Below are positions 8,356 through 17,493 of a stretch of DNA of 64,000 bases, piece after piece. The position numbers and the translations under genes were made by a program. The stretch is taken from positions 1 to 64,000 of the forward strand of contig NZ_JBBWUA010000010.1 of assembly GCF_038181555.1 (NCBI RefSeq), written 5' to 3'. Source of the DNA: Desulfitobacterium sp038181555. GTDB lineage: Bacteria > Bacillota > Desulfitobacteriia > Desulfitobacteriales > Desulfitobacteriaceae. The notes beneath the pieces are model-generated. The model ran no database searches. It saw nothing but the letters and a program-made list of their open reading frames with translations, and was not told the DNA's origin. The stretch's first letter is position 1, and every line of letters starts with the position of its first letter.

Positions 8356-9777
8356 GTGTTAGTAGAAAAAAATATGGCCAATGAATCCCTGATAATTGGT
8401 TCTTCTTATGCAGAGCCCTTCTTGACAACTATCCAAGAGATGAACCGTGAGGAGAACCTCTTGAGAGCCTTGAATCTCTTTACCCAGCGGAGTCTTGAGC
8501 TTTTTAAATGCAATATTGCGGCTATTTATCTGCTTAATCAAGGACGTTATCAATCTTTTTCAGTTGCCTATCGCGAGGATAAGCATCTCGACTCTTTGGA
8601 GTCACGGAGATTTCCTCAGGATTTTCCTATGATATCTACTCAAGTCAATTACTTGGATGATGAATGGGTTTTGCCACTTACTCATTTTGATAAAAACTTA
8701 GGTGCTTTGGTTCTTAGTGGCAACTATGCTCGGCCATCTGACCGGCGACTTGCTCTCTTTGTTGAAAAAGCGATCTCTATGATTTCTTCCTTCATTTTTG
8801 AAAGAAAGCTTAGAAGCGATTCCTTTGATCGGGAGCAGGCTTTGACACTGCTCTTACAAGGGACTGAAATTCTGGTCCGAACTGATTCGGAGGAACAGCT
8901 TCTGTCTGAAGCAGGAGAAATGGCTATGGAAATTCTGTTTCTACCCGGGGGTTTTTTCTTGTTGGAGGGAAGCGAAGGGAGTTGGGAGATCCGCTCACCT
9001 TTTGGGCGCCTAAGGCAAGCCATGGACTGGGATTGGCAGACATGGGTTAGGCAGTATATTTCCAAGGAAGAGTGCTGCCTGAGAAGTGCCACAGTACATT
9101 CTCTGGAAATTGAGGATAATCCTTTTCGGTGGGAAAAAGTTTGGATCTACCCTCTTCAGACCCATAGCGGAGTCGTGGGTGAACTTTGGCTTATGAATAC
9201 CGAGGAGGATATCACCGACCAAAAGCGGGAAATTCTGGCTGCCTTTATACGTGTGATAGGGGTTGCCCTTGAGACAATTCGGCAGCGAGATGAGCTAGCA
9301 CGTTTAGCGAATACCGACCGTTTGACAGGAATATTGAACCGTCAGGGATTTGAACAGCGTTTTCGTGAAGAAATGGCCAGCTCTTTACGAAGGAATTCAA
9401 ACTTTCTCTTGCTGCTTCTTGATCTCGATATGTTTAAACAGCTCAACGATAGCCAGGGTCATCCGGTGGGGGACCTAGCCCTGAAAGAAATTGCTCAGAA
9501 CTTACGGGCTGCAGTACGTGAACAGGATATTGTTGCTCGAACCGGTGGCGATGAATTTACCCTTGTTCTGACCGACATAGCGATGAGTGAAGAAGCATTG
9601 CACGTTATTGAGCGGATGAGAAAGAGCATGCATTTGGAGGAGTATGATTTAGGCGTGAGTATTGGCGTCGCTGAATTTCCCATGGAAGGCCAGACTTATG
9701 ATGAATTATACCGTCTAGCGGATCAGAGACTTTACCGAGGCAAAAACTTGGGCAAAGGAAATATCATAACGGACTGA
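8356..9777 (+). CDS. GAF-GGDEF diguanylate cyclase
   Basis: A 473-residue protein that should make cyclic-di-GMP from two GTP. The C-terminal domain has DRLTGILNRQGF near its start, an intact GGDEF active-site motif (RTGGDEF) and an RxxD inhibitory I-site (REQD) five residues before it. The N-terminal 300 residues resemble two degenerate GAF-type sensor domains; no membrane segments are seen, so it is likely a cytoplasmic sensor. I prefer GTG at 8356 because GGTGAGGAG sits directly upstream; an in-frame ATG at 8338 overlaps that site and has no Shine-Dalgarno of its own. With the HD-GYP remnant at the left edge it is one of two cyclic-di-GMP genes here, and the only intact one. Confidence 0.9.
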   Translation: MLVEKNMANESLIIGSSYAEPFLTTIQEMNREENLLRALNLFTQRSLELFKCNIAAIYLLNQGRYQSFSVAYREDKHLDSLESRRFPQDFPMISTQVNYLDDEWVLPLTHFDKNLGALVLSGNYARPSDRRLALFVEKAISMISSFIFERKLRSDSFDREQALTLLLQGTEILVRTDSEEQLLSEAGEMAMEILFLPGGFFLLEGSEGSWEIRSPFGRLRQAMDWDWQTWVRQYISKEECCLRSATVHSLEIEDNPFRWEKVWIYPLQTHSGVVGELWLMNTEEDITDQKREILAAFIRVIGVALETIRQRDELARLANTDRLTGILNRQGFEQRFREEMASSLRRNSNFLLLLLDLDMFKQLNDSQGHPVGDLALKEIAQNLRAAVREQDIVARTGGDEFTLVLTDIAMSEEALHVIERMRKSMHLEEYDLGVSIGVAEFPMEGQTYDELYRLADQRLYRGKNLGKGNIITD

Positions 9778-9801
9778 CCCTCCAGACGGGGGGTCTTTTA
9801 T
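9776..9801 (+). terminator. Terminator of diguanylate cyclase gene
   Basis: GACCCTCC, AGAC, GGGGGGTC followed by TTTTATTT, overlapping the stop codon region. Confidence 0.85.
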
Positions 9802-9912
9802 TTGGGATGCCTTTCGTGTTATCCTATAACAGTATGGATTTTGAGATGGAATTAGATGATAACGTTCAGATCAAATGATTCTGTCAGCTAAACGAGCAGA
9901 GGGTGTGACTAA

Positions 9913-10434
9913 ATGAAAAAATACGTACGCACGATTTTCGAATGGGGGATTTTGATTGTCATCGCTTGGGTTCTCTCCTTTGGTATCAGAACCTTTGTCC
10001 TTGACACGAGAATTGTTCCTACCGGTTCGATGCTTCCGACGATTCAACTACAAGATCGTTTAATATTTGATAAGCTTTTTTTTCGCTATGGTACATTGGA
10101 ACGAGGGAATATCATCATGTTTACTGCTCCCGAGGGCTCCGGTGAGCACGATGACTTAGTAAAACGTATCATCGGCATGCCGGGGGAGACCTTAGAAGTT
10201 CGCGAGGGTAAAGTGTGGATAGATGGTCAGGCATTACTAGAACCTTATCTCAAGGAAGCTCCTAACTATGAGTATGGACCCATCGAAATTCCTGAAGATT
10301 CCTATTTGGTTTTTGGTGACAATCGTAATAACAGCAAGGACAGTCATGTCTGGGGCTTTGTTCCTATAGAAAATATCGAGGGACGAGTCTTGCTGCGTTA
10401 TTGGCCTCTAGAGCAATGGGGTTCCTTAGATTAG
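9913..10434 (+). CDS. lepB: Signal peptidase I
   Basis: A 173-residue type I signal peptidase with one N-terminal membrane anchor (residues 8-27) and an extracytoplasmic catalytic domain. The catalytic Ser39 lies in PTGSMLPT and the Lys84 general base in DDLVKRIIGMPGE. The last conserved box, GDNRNNSKDSHVWG, is present. Short length with a single anchor matches Gram-positive SipS-type enzymes. It cleaves signal peptides of Sec and Tat clients, which would include several proteins in this window. Monocistronic. Confidence 0.95.
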   Translation: MKKYVRTIFEWGILIVIAWVLSFGIRTFVLDTRIVPTGSMLPTIQLQDRLIFDKLFFRYGTLERGNIIMFTAPEGSGEHDDLVKRIIGMPGETLEVREGKVWIDGQALLEPYLKEAPNYEYGPIEIPEDSYLVFGDNRNNSKDSHVWGFVPIENIEGRVLLRYWPLEQWGSLD

Positions 10435-10535
10435 ATGTGAGCACAAACTTTGCTATAAATTGCCACATTTCAATGAAGTGATTTTCAATGAAATGATTTC
10501 TAAAGATATAATGATAAGAATGAAAGGTGAAAAAA

Positions 10536-11711
10536 ATGAAGTATGCCAACTGGATGAAAAATGTAGGGGAAGGATTTATCGGGGAAATGCTAAGAGCAGC
10601 GCAAAATCCTGAGATGATTTCCTTTGCCGGAGGATTACCGGCCCTCGAACTTTTTCCAACCCATGAGCTTCAAGATGCATTTCAGCAGGTTTTTGAGGAG
10701 CAGGGTAGTTCTGCTTTGCAATACTCTCAGACTGCGGGATACCCTAAGCTAAGGGAATGGCTCGCCAGTCAACATCAAAGGAATGAAAGACCAGCACGTA
10801 TCCAAGAAGTGATTATCACAACAGGTAGTCAGCAAGGATTAAGTCTCTTAGCCCAGACCTTTTTAGATCCGGGAGATACGGTATTCATGGAAACCCCCAC
10901 GTATTTGGGTGCTATTCAAGCCTTTGAAGGCTTTCGCGCGAACTTCCAGATGATCCCCTGTGATGTGGAAGGTATTATTCCCAGTGAATTGGAGCGTGCC
11001 CTTCAGCATACCACGCCGAAGTTCCTTTATATTATACCGAATTACCAAAATCCTTCCGGAAAGGTTATGGGATTAGAGCGTAGAAAAGAGCTGCTCAAGG
11101 TGGCTCAGAAATATGATTTACTACTGATTGAAGATAATCCTTATGGCGAATTGCGTTATGAAGGTGAACCGCTTCCCCATCTTGCCGAACTGGGGGAAAA
11201 TGTTGTCTATCTGGGAACCTTTTCAAAGGTATTAGCACCGGGACTGCGCGTCGGCTACGTACTTGCTGGCGAAGATATAATTATGCATCTGGAGCAGACC
11301 AAAGAGGGTGTGGATCTCCATAGCAATAATTTGACGCAAAGAGCAGTTTATGAGTATTTAAAGCAAGATCTTTTACCGGATCATATTCTCAAGCTACGTG
11401 AGGTGTATGATGTGCGTCGCAAGGCTATGGTAGAAGCTATCCATACCTATTTGGGAGAACAAATAGAGATGGTGGTTCCCTCAGGAGGACTTTTCCTTTG
11501 GGGCAAGCTCAGCGGAGTTCAGGATAGCTTTGCTTATGTAGAAGATATGATCAAACAAAATGTCCTCTACGTACCAGGGGCTTTGTTCTATGCTGATGGC
11601 CGGGTATCCAACGAGATGCGCCTTAACTATTCCTGCTCAACTCCTGAAGTCATTGAAGAAGGAATCAAGCGTCTTGCCAAAGGACTAAGCAAAGGACTAA
11701 GCAAAAGGTAA
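10536..11711 (+). CDS. PLP-dependent aminotransferase, class I/II (2-aminoadipate/MocR-like)
   Basis: A 391-residue fold-type I aminotransferase without the DNA-binding domain of true MocR regulators. Motifs: FAGGLPALELFP at the N terminus, TTGSQQGL, YIIPNYQNPSG (the conserved NP turn) and YLGTFSKVLAPGLRVGY, where the Lys of FSK should form the Schiff base. LysN/2-aminoadipate aminotransferases are the closest type, but substrate cannot be fixed from sequence. The ATG at 10536 sits six bases after AAAGGTG; a GTG at 10527 overlaps it. The C terminus ends in a duplicated GLSKGLSKR, from a short tandem repeat at about 11686-11706. Confidence 0.9.
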   Translation: MKYANWMKNVGEGFIGEMLRAAQNPEMISFAGGLPALELFPTHELQDAFQQVFEEQGSSALQYSQTAGYPKLREWLASQHQRNERPARIQEVIITTGSQQGLSLLAQTFLDPGDTVFMETPTYLGAIQAFEGFRANFQMIPCDVEGIIPSELERALQHTTPKFLYIIPNYQNPSGKVMGLERRKELLKVAQKYDLLLIEDNPYGELRYEGEPLPHLAELGENVVYLGTFSKVLAPGLRVGYVLAGEDIIMHLEQTKEGVDLHSNNLTQRAVYEYLKQDLLPDHILKLREVYDVRRKAMVEAIHTYLGEQIEMVVPSGGLFLWGKLSGVQDSFAYVEDMIKQNVLYVPGALFYADGRVSNEMRLNYSCSTPEVIEEGIKRLAKGLSKGLSKR

Positions 11712-11732
11712 GCTATGTTCGATCCCTTAAAA

Positions 11733-11776
11733 AGATGCCCATCTGTGTTCGGCACATCGACTCAGGTGGGCATCTC
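11733..11776. terminator. Convergent terminator between aminotransferase and cobS
   Basis: AGATGCCCA-T-CTG pairs with CAG-G-TGGGCATCT around a 17-base loop; T-rich sequence follows on the plus strand (CTCGTTT), so strength is moderate. Confidence 0.65.
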
Positions 11777-11797
11777 TCGTTTAAGAAAAGTATTCCT

Positions 11798-12550
11798 TTA
11801 GGTGATAAAAGGAAAGGCACCCAGCAAGAAGAAAAGTTCGGACAGTTCAATGCTGGCTCCGTAAAGATCACCGGTCAGTCCGCCGAGCAGGCGTGAAACT
11901 TTACAGGTGAAGAAGAGGATGCCTAAAGTGGCTAAGACGAAACCGGCTATGCCTGACCAATGCAGAAAATAATAGGTTAGCAGTAGAAGCAAGAGACCTT
12001 GACCGAAGAAAACCCACTTGGTATTTCGGGAAGATTCATGAAACCCTTTACCCAGACCCTTTTCCCTAGCATAGGGGAAGAAATATACGCCGATAAGGAA
12101 AATCCAACGAGCGATGATGGGCATAAAAAGGACAAGGAAAAGGGCCGAAGCGGAACCGAGGGAACATAGCTCTACAAGCAAAGTGAATTTCAGTAGCAGG
12201 TAGGCTATGGCACCTAAGGCCCCGAAGGCACCCACATGGCTGTCCTTCATGATCTCCAGCATACGCTCCGGAGGACGGGCGGAAAGCAAGCCATCCATAC
12301 TATCCATGAAACCATCCAGATGGATTCCCCCGGTTAAGATGAGTTCAAGGATGAGCACTAAAGCGGCAGTAATCAAAGGCGGGTAGAAGGGAAGCAGGAG
12401 TGTTAGAGATGCCCAAAGCACTCCTCCCACAATCAAGCCCACCAAAGGATAATAATGTTGGCTCAGAGTGAATTCTTCGGAGGTCACATTCGTCGGCTGG
12501 GGAAGAGGAATGCGCGTTAAAAAAGTCAGGGCGATCCATAATTTGCGCAT
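11798..12550 (-). CDS. cobS: Adenosylcobinamide-GDP ribazoletransferase (cobalamin synthase)
   Basis: A 250-residue, very hydrophobic membrane enzyme that joins adenosylcobinamide-GDP to alpha-ribazole(-phosphate) in the last steps of cobalamin assembly. It shows the family signature GGIHLDGFMDSMDGL near residue 94 and the DSHVGAFG motif near residue 126, plus the N-terminal TFLTRIPLP. Length is typical. It is the last gene of cobT-cobU-cobS, three bases after cobU. Confidence 0.95.
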   Translation of the reverse strand: MRKLWIALTFLTRIPLPQPTNVTSEEFTLSQHYYPLVGLIVGGVLWASLTLLLPFYPPLITAALVLILELILTGGIHLDGFMDSMDGLLSARPPERMLEIMKDSHVGAFGALGAIAYLLLKFTLLVELCSLGSASALFLVLFMPIIARWIFLIGVYFFPYAREKGLGKGFHESSRNTKWVFFGQGLLLLLLTYYFLHWSGIAGFVLATLGILFFTCKVSRLLGGLTGDLYGASIELSELFFLLGAFPFIT

Positions 12551-12553
12551 GGC

Positions 12554-13168
12554 TTACTCCTCTTCTCTACGCAAGGAATCCAGCAGGGCCTGTCCGGCGG
12601 CTTTGATTTCTACGGGATACCCGGCAACCACAGAATAAACCTGGGATGCACTTCGACCTAAAACCTGATTGGCCCGACCGGCGAGATCTCGATATACTCG
12701 AGATAAGGGATTATCGGGAACGATACCATTGCCCACCTCATTGGTGACCATGATGACCTGTGGTGTAACCTCCTGTGCTAAGTCGGAGACGGTTTTCACT
12801 TGCTCCAGAATCCATAATTCTAATTCATGAAGGGTTTCCGTATATTCTCGCCCCTGGAGAACTTTTTCCTCAGGGTAGCGGGAGAGAAGGAGATTCGTCA
12901 ACCATAGTGTGATGCAATCCACCAAAATGACACCCTTTTCTTGGCGATACCGTTCCAAGACTGCCGCAAGGGCCAGAGGTTCTTCGACCAAGGCCCAGTG
13001 GGAAGGTCGCTGATTCTGGTGTTTCTTGACGCGCAGAGCCATTTCTTCATCGTAGACTTGGGCGGTAGCAACATAGGTAACAGGCTGACGGGGATAGGCA
13101 GCAAGAAGCTCAGCAAAGCTACTCTTCCCGCTGCGGGCACCACCGGTAATAAGAACAAAATCCGACAT
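12554..13168 (-). CDS. cobU: Adenosylcobinamide kinase / cobinamide-phosphate guanylyltransferase
   Basis: A 204-residue bifunctional enzyme that phosphorylates adenosylcobinamide and then transfers GMP from GTP. The P-loop GGARSGKSS lies at residues 8-16; VDCITLWLTNLL (Walker B region) and TNEVGNGIVP near residue 143 are family hallmarks. GGAGG precedes the ATG. It is the middle gene of the nucleotide-loop operon; its product is the substrate of CobS. Confidence 0.96.
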   Translation of the reverse strand: MSDFVLITGGARSGKSSFAELLAAYPRQPVTYVATAQVYDEEMALRVKKHQNQRPSHWALVEEPLALAAVLERYRQEKGVILVDCITLWLTNLLLSRYPEEKVLQGREYTETLHELELWILEQVKTVSDLAQEVTPQVIMVTNEVGNGIVPDNPLSRVYRDLAGRANQVLGRSASQVYSVVAGYPVEIKAAGQALLDSLRREEE

Positions 13169-13232
13169 AAATTACCTCCTAAGGCTTCAGCCTGCGTTAA
13201 AACAACGAGTGCGAAAGCAGTGCTTTCGTGGC

Positions 13233-14384
13233 TCAAGCCGGGTTTTCTTTATTGCTTACTCCTGCAGATTCAAAGGTAGCCATTTCTTCAAGAATATGGA
13301 TGGAGGCATCCAAGAGATGGAAGGCAATCGCAGCTCCAGTGCCTTCGCCCAGTCTGAAGTCCAGGTGCATAATCGGTTTAAGCTCCAGTTGCTTCAGAGC
13401 AGCTACATGACCAATCTCCACCGAAGAATGAGACGGAATCAGGTAGAAACGAGCGGTGGGACAAATTGAGGTGGCGATGAGAGCGGCTGCTGTAGAAATT
13501 ACCCCATCCAAAACGATAGGTACTTGGGAATGGGCAGCTTCAAGGATGGCTCCGGCTAGGGCGCCGATTTCCAGGCCGCCAATCTTACGGAGAACGTCTA
13601 CGCCGTCCTGAGGATCCGGCTGATTAACTTGGATGGAACGGGTGATGACCTCTTGTTTGCGGATCAAGGCAGCATCATCGAGGCCGGTTCCGCGTCCGGT
13701 AACATCTTGGGCTGGTAGGCCGGTGAAGAAGGAAATAATCGCGGCACTGGGAGTAGTATTGCCGATCCCTACTTCGCCGGTAGCTAAGACTCGGAAACCG
13801 GAATCAATGGCCTGACGTGCGATTTTGGCACCTGTCAGCAAGGATTGCAGTGCCTCTTGACGACTCATGGCCGGTCCTTGAGCCATGTTATGGGTTCCGT
13901 TCATCACCCGATGACGCATAAGCTCCGGAGGGTCTAAGGGAAAAGCCATTCCTATATCGGTGCAGATAACCTCCGCCTTAGCATGACGTGAGAGCACATT
14001 GATACCGGCACCGCCGTTTAAGAAATTATAAAACATCTGGGGGGTGACTTCTTGAGGAAAAGCACTGACCCCTTCGGCCACGACTCCGTGATCCCCAGCC
14101 ATAACCAGAACCGCTTTCTTCTCAATCTCCGGCCAGGGATTTCTTTGGATTCCACCTAAGCGTTTGGCGATCTCCTCTAATACTCCTAAGCTACCGAGGG
14201 GTTTGGTTAAGGAATCCAGACGTGCCTGCACAGCCTCCATAGCCTTTTCGTCTAGCCCTTGAATACCCTGGACTAGTTGCTTTAAGGCTGTTTCACATTC
14301 ATCAAGTGTAGTCTCAGTCAAATTTTCACGAGCATAGACCTCATCTAGGAATAGTTTGTCTTGATTTAGTTCTGTTTTACTCAT
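13233..14384 (-). CDS. cobT: Nicotinate-nucleotide-dimethylbenzimidazole phosphoribosyltransferase
   Basis: A 383-residue CobT that makes alpha-ribazole phosphate from a lower-ligand base. Motifs: LTKPLGSLG near the N terminus, MAGDHGVVAEGVSAFP, GEVGIGNTT, and the C-terminal RLGEGTGA carrying the expected catalytic Glu. The start chosen is ATG at 14384, with GGAGAGG nine bases upstream. A longer frame reaching 14429 would begin inside the riboswitch terminator and is rejected. First gene of the operon, 64 bases before cobU. The base it activates cannot be told from sequence; many related anaerobes use guided or atypical lower ligands. Confidence 0.95.
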   Translation of the reverse strand: MSKTELNQDKLFLDEVYARENLTETTLDECETALKQLVQGIQGLDEKAMEAVQARLDSLTKPLGSLGVLEEIAKRLGGIQRNPWPEIEKKAVLVMAGDHGVVAEGVSAFPQEVTPQMFYNFLNGGAGINVLSRHAKAEVICTDIGMAFPLDPPELMRHRVMNGTHNMAQGPAMSRQEALQSLLTGAKIARQAIDSGFRVLATGEVGIGNTTPSAAIISFFTGLPAQDVTGRGTGLDDAALIRKQEVITRSIQVNQPDPQDGVDVLRKIGGLEIGALAGAILEAAHSQVPIVLDGVISTAAALIATSICPTARFYLIPSHSSVEIGHVAALKQLELKPIMHLDFRLGEGTGAAIAFHLLDASIHILEEMATFESAGVSNKENPA

Positions 14385-14403
14385 CTTTAATCCTCTCCTT
14401 TTT

Positions 14404-14448
14404 AATAAAAAAATAAAGTCCCGCCACAAATAATGTGGTCGGGACTTT
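14404..14448 (-). terminator. Expression-platform terminator of the cobT riboswitch
   Basis: Minus-strand AAAGTCCCGACCACA pairs with TGTGGCGGGACTTT and is followed by ATTTTTTT, 20 bases before the cobT start. Cobalamin binding is expected to favour this hairpin and turn the operon off. Confidence 0.88.
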
Positions 14449-14484
14449 GCCTTCGTCGCCGCTGCTTTCCAAATACCCCTGGAA

Positions 14485-14665
14485 AGGCTTTCCTCATTCT
14501 TGGCAGGTCTCCTGGCTTCGACTCAAGTGCCTTAAACCTCCTTCCCAGCAAGCGCCAGTGGAACTAGTCAAGGCTCATCGTTCACAGTGATGGGTGCGCA
14601 CCGGAATTTCACCGGTTTCCCTATTCTCCCCAGTATGGGGCACCAAAGAATGGCTTCATCTTCAC
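14485..14665 (-). promoter_or_regulatory. Cobalamin riboswitch of cobTUS
   Basis: Minus strand shows the B12-element blocks in order: AATAGGGAAACCGGTGAAAT, CCATCACTGTGAAC, TGCTGGGAAGG, GAGTCGAAGCCAGGAGACCT. They match the AdoCbl aptamer core and its receptor loop. It sits between an upstream leader and the cobT terminator and explains regulation of the whole operon. Confidence 0.95.
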
Positions 14666-14740
14666 TTAGCTATAGATTACCAAAAGGAAAGTTTTTGTCA
14701 AGAGAAGATTTTGCTCTTTACTTCATGATTTTCAAGACTT

Positions 14741-16174
14741 ATGATAATTTGCAAAGAGATAATAAGGATGTGCATCAAGGTGATCATAACAAAACTTGCC
14801 CGTGTAGCCCTTCTTATCGATGGCATGGTTATTTTTCACGGTCTAAAAGAAGATCCTGTCATCGCTTCACTTAAGTACCTTCTGCAAAAAGCAGCCTCTG
14901 CAGACTCTGATTTCACGGAAGTCTATCGCGAGTACCATCATTTATGCGCCTTAGCGATCCAGGTCCGTTGGCCGAATTATCTTTGGGAGCGCATTATCCG
15001 GGATGAAAATGAACTCACCCAACAGGTTATACATTATGGAGTGGAGCATGTCTCACCTGAGCTGCGAAAGTTGGCTGGACGTGATCTGCTCTGCTGGCGA
15101 GAGATTGCCCAGCTCACTGCTTCAGATATCAAGTCCGCAATACTTGCTCGGCTGGAAAACTTAGAGGCAGATTACCACGGTCTATGGCAAGAGGCTCCTT
15201 TGGCTCCACAGAGCTGGCCGACTTGGCCGAATGATGAGGATATGAAGGCAGGCGTTCAGGGGGGTGCCAAGGTAACGACGAATTCTGAAGAGAATTACGC
15301 GGAGCGTTATCTGCAAACTGCCCAAAGAAGGCTTCAAGATAGCCTTCGGGGCGGAAGTGCCGAGGCGATGGTTGAGGCTCTGCTTACTTATTATCGAGAC
15401 ATGGGTACGGGGTTGTTTAATCAAAGCATGGCCATTAAATGGCGTGGTGAAACAGGAAGACTCGAGGGGGTAAAAGCTGATCCCATGCGCAAGAGCCAGC
15501 TTATCAATCAGGAGCGCGAACAAGGGATTGTCTTAGAAAACACGGAATTTTTCTTAGATGGTTATCCCGCTAATAATGTGATTCTCTACGGCAATCGAGG
15601 TACGGGGAAATCCTCCTTGGTCAAAGCCCTACTTCAGGAATATTGTGAAAGGGGTCTGCGTTTAGTCGAATTATCAAAAACCGATTTACAGGATTATCCC
15701 AAAATCATTCGACTTTTAGGGAAGCAACCCCTCAAATTTATTGTCTTCATCGATGACCTTTCCTTCGAGGATACCGAATCGGATTACAAGAACTTGAAAA
15801 CCCTGCTGGAGGGGGGCTTGGAAGGAAAGCCTGAAAATGTCCTTATCTATGCTACCTCGAACCGTCGTCATTTAGTCCGGGAAACCTTCGGCGAGCGGCA
15901 AGGAGATGAGGTGCATCGCCGGGATAACATGGAAGAAAAATTGTCCCTTTCCGATCGTTTTGGGATTACGGTAACCTTCCCAACCCCCGATCAAGCAGGC
16001 TATCTCAAGATTGTGACAGAGTTAGCGGCTCAGGAGGGACTGCTGATTCCTCAAGAAGATTTGCGGCAGCAGGCTTTACGCTGGGTCATGAATCATAATG
16101 CTCGCTCCGGGCGAACGGCCCGCCAGTTTGTGGATTTTCTAAGGGCAAAACAAGGTGCCATGTTGAAACAATGA
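14741..16174 (+). CDS. DUF815-family AAA ATPase
   Basis: A protein of up to 477 residues with a C-terminal AAA+ module of the DUF815 family. The Walker A is YGNRGTGKSS near residue 285, the Walker B FIVFIDDLSFE near residue 335, and sensor-1 is YATSNRRHL. The N-terminal 200 residues are a helical region without recognised motifs. The DUF815 family has no firm function; it is encoded alone in many Clostridia. The start is unclear: ATG 14741 has no good Shine-Dalgarno, while ATG 14768 and GTG 14780 have only a weak AAGG or AAGGATG upstream. The downstream terminator makes it a single-gene unit. Confidence 0.85.
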   Translation: MIICKEIIRMCIKVIITKLARVALLIDGMVIFHGLKEDPVIASLKYLLQKAASADSDFTEVYREYHHLCALAIQVRWPNYLWERIIRDENELTQQVIHYGVEHVSPELRKLAGRDLLCWREIAQLTASDIKSAILARLENLEADYHGLWQEAPLAPQSWPTWPNDEDMKAGVQGGAKVTTNSEENYAERYLQTAQRRLQDSLRGGSAEAMVEALLTYYRDMGTGLFNQSMAIKWRGETGRLEGVKADPMRKSQLINQEREQGIVLENTEFFLDGYPANNVILYGNRGTGKSSLVKALLQEYCERGLRLVELSKTDLQDYPKIIRLLGKQPLKFIVFIDDLSFEDTESDYKNLKTLLEGGLEGKPENVLIYATSNRRHLVRETFGERQGDEVHRRDNMEEKLSLSDRFGITVTFPTPDQAGYLKIVTELAAQEGLLIPQEDLRQQALRWVMNHNARSGRTARQFVDFLRAKQGAMLKQ

Positions 16175-16203
16175 CGCTATCTAAAACAAAGAACAGAATG
16201 CTT

Positions 16204-16242
16204 AAAAAGATGATCGCTGATTTACAGGGATCATCTTTTTTT
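16204..16242 (+). terminator. Terminator of DUF815 gene
   Basis: AAAAAGATGATC and GGATCATCTTTTTTT form a strong stem with a T run. Confidence 0.9.
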
Positions 16243-16390
16243 ATATAACTGATTGCAATAAAGATCATAGTACTTCAACTATTTCTCACCTGGTCTTGCT
16301 ACCTCATAATACTAAAACTACCAAATTAATGCATAAAATTGAGCAAGGTGCTTAAGCTAAGAACAGAAAATAGGATGATGAGAGTGAGAA

Positions 16391-17491
16391 ATGATGAAAT
16401 ATCGGGTGTCCAATCGACAGGTCTTCTTTACCTTTGCCCTTACCATTGTTCTATCTCTTGGTATTCCAAATCTTATCTTACGCGAATTATCTCAAGATTT
16501 CTGGCAGCCCTTGTTGCTCGCTTTGCTTATCGAGGTATGCATCGCCTGGCTCCTCTATAAAATGGGACTTAAATACCCTGGGCTAACAATGTTTGAATAC
16601 AACGAAAAGATCCTCGGCAAGTACTTAGGGAAGATAGGCACTTTTGTCTTTAGCGCTTTTTTTATTGTCGTGGTCATGGTGCTTGTTCAGATATCAGTTG
16701 AGTTTTATATTTCCATGATTATGCCAGATACTCCCGGATATGTCTTTATATTTTTTATTCTCTTGGTTAGTACGTACGCAGTTTGCTCAGGTATTGAGGT
16801 CATCATGAGTATGTCGGAGGTCATCTGCTTATTCGTAATATCCTCCTATCTCTTTATCATTTTCTTCAATGTTAAATTGTTTAATATTGATAATATGGAG
16901 CCGATGTTCCAGCATACCCCACTGGAAATAGTTAGAGGGGCCGTTCTACCGATTTCATGGCTCGGGGTCTGTCTCGTGATGGGCGTCCTCATGGCTTATC
17001 ACAATAACCCAAAGGACATGTTTAAGATGAAGATGGGCGGGGTCCTGACCGGGGCAACAGTGCTGACGGCTGTTATCTTTACGATTATAGCGGTACTAGG
17101 GGTAGAGGTAGGTTCCAGACAAGTATACTCGATTCTGATTCTGGCCCAGATGGTCTCCGTAGGCGATTTCATTGAGCGAATGGAGGCTTTTCAAGTCGTA
17201 TCCTGGATGGCGGGTTCCTTTTTCAGCATTGCCCTGTTTCACTATGCGGGAGCAGAGGGATTACGACAGCTTTTTGCAAAAAAGTTACGCAATGGATCAA
17301 GTCATGTGATCGCAATCTTTATTTTTTTTGTTTCCGTTTTTTTGTTGCCGACCATTCAAGACAAGACGTATTTTCTAATAAATATATTTACAAAATATGC
17401 TTTATGGGTAGAAGTTGGCGGAGTCGTAAGTCTCTTTGGAGTGTTTATGGTAAAAGAGAGATTTAAGAAATCTCTTAAGAAGAGGAAATAG
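16391..17491 (+). CDS. GerAB-type germinant-receptor permease
   Basis: A 366-residue membrane protein with about ten helices of the endospore germination permease (GerAB/GerKB) family, distantly related to amino-acid transporters. It is the B subunit that binds the germinant in the spore inner membrane (family knowledge). The N terminus KYRVSNRQVFFTFALTIV is typical. The Shine-Dalgarno is weak (GAGAGTGAG). It is the first gene of a B-A-C operon, two bases before the A gene. This order differs from the A-B-C or A-C-B order of the Bacillus gerA and gerK operons. Confidence 0.9.
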   Translation: MMKYRVSNRQVFFTFALTIVLSLGIPNLILRELSQDFWQPLLLALLIEVCIAWLLYKMGLKYPGLTMFEYNEKILGKYLGKIGTFVFSAFFIVVVMVLVQISVEFYISMIMPDTPGYVFIFFILLVSTYAVCSGIEVIMSMSEVICLFVISSYLFIIFFNVKLFNIDNMEPMFQHTPLEIVRGAVLPISWLGVCLVMGVLMAYHNNPKDMFKMKMGGVLTGATVLTAVIFTIIAVLGVEVGSRQVYSILILAQMVSVGDFIERMEAFQVVSWMAGSFFSIALFHYAGAEGLRQLFAKKLRNGSSHVIAIFIFFVSVFLLPTIQDKTYFLINIFTKYALWVEVGGVVSLFGVFMVKERFKKSLKKRK

Positions 17492-17493
17492 CT

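Noticed and set aside
14587..14874. Plus-strand open frame of 95 codons
   Set aside because: It lies mostly within the cobalamin riboswitch on the other strand.
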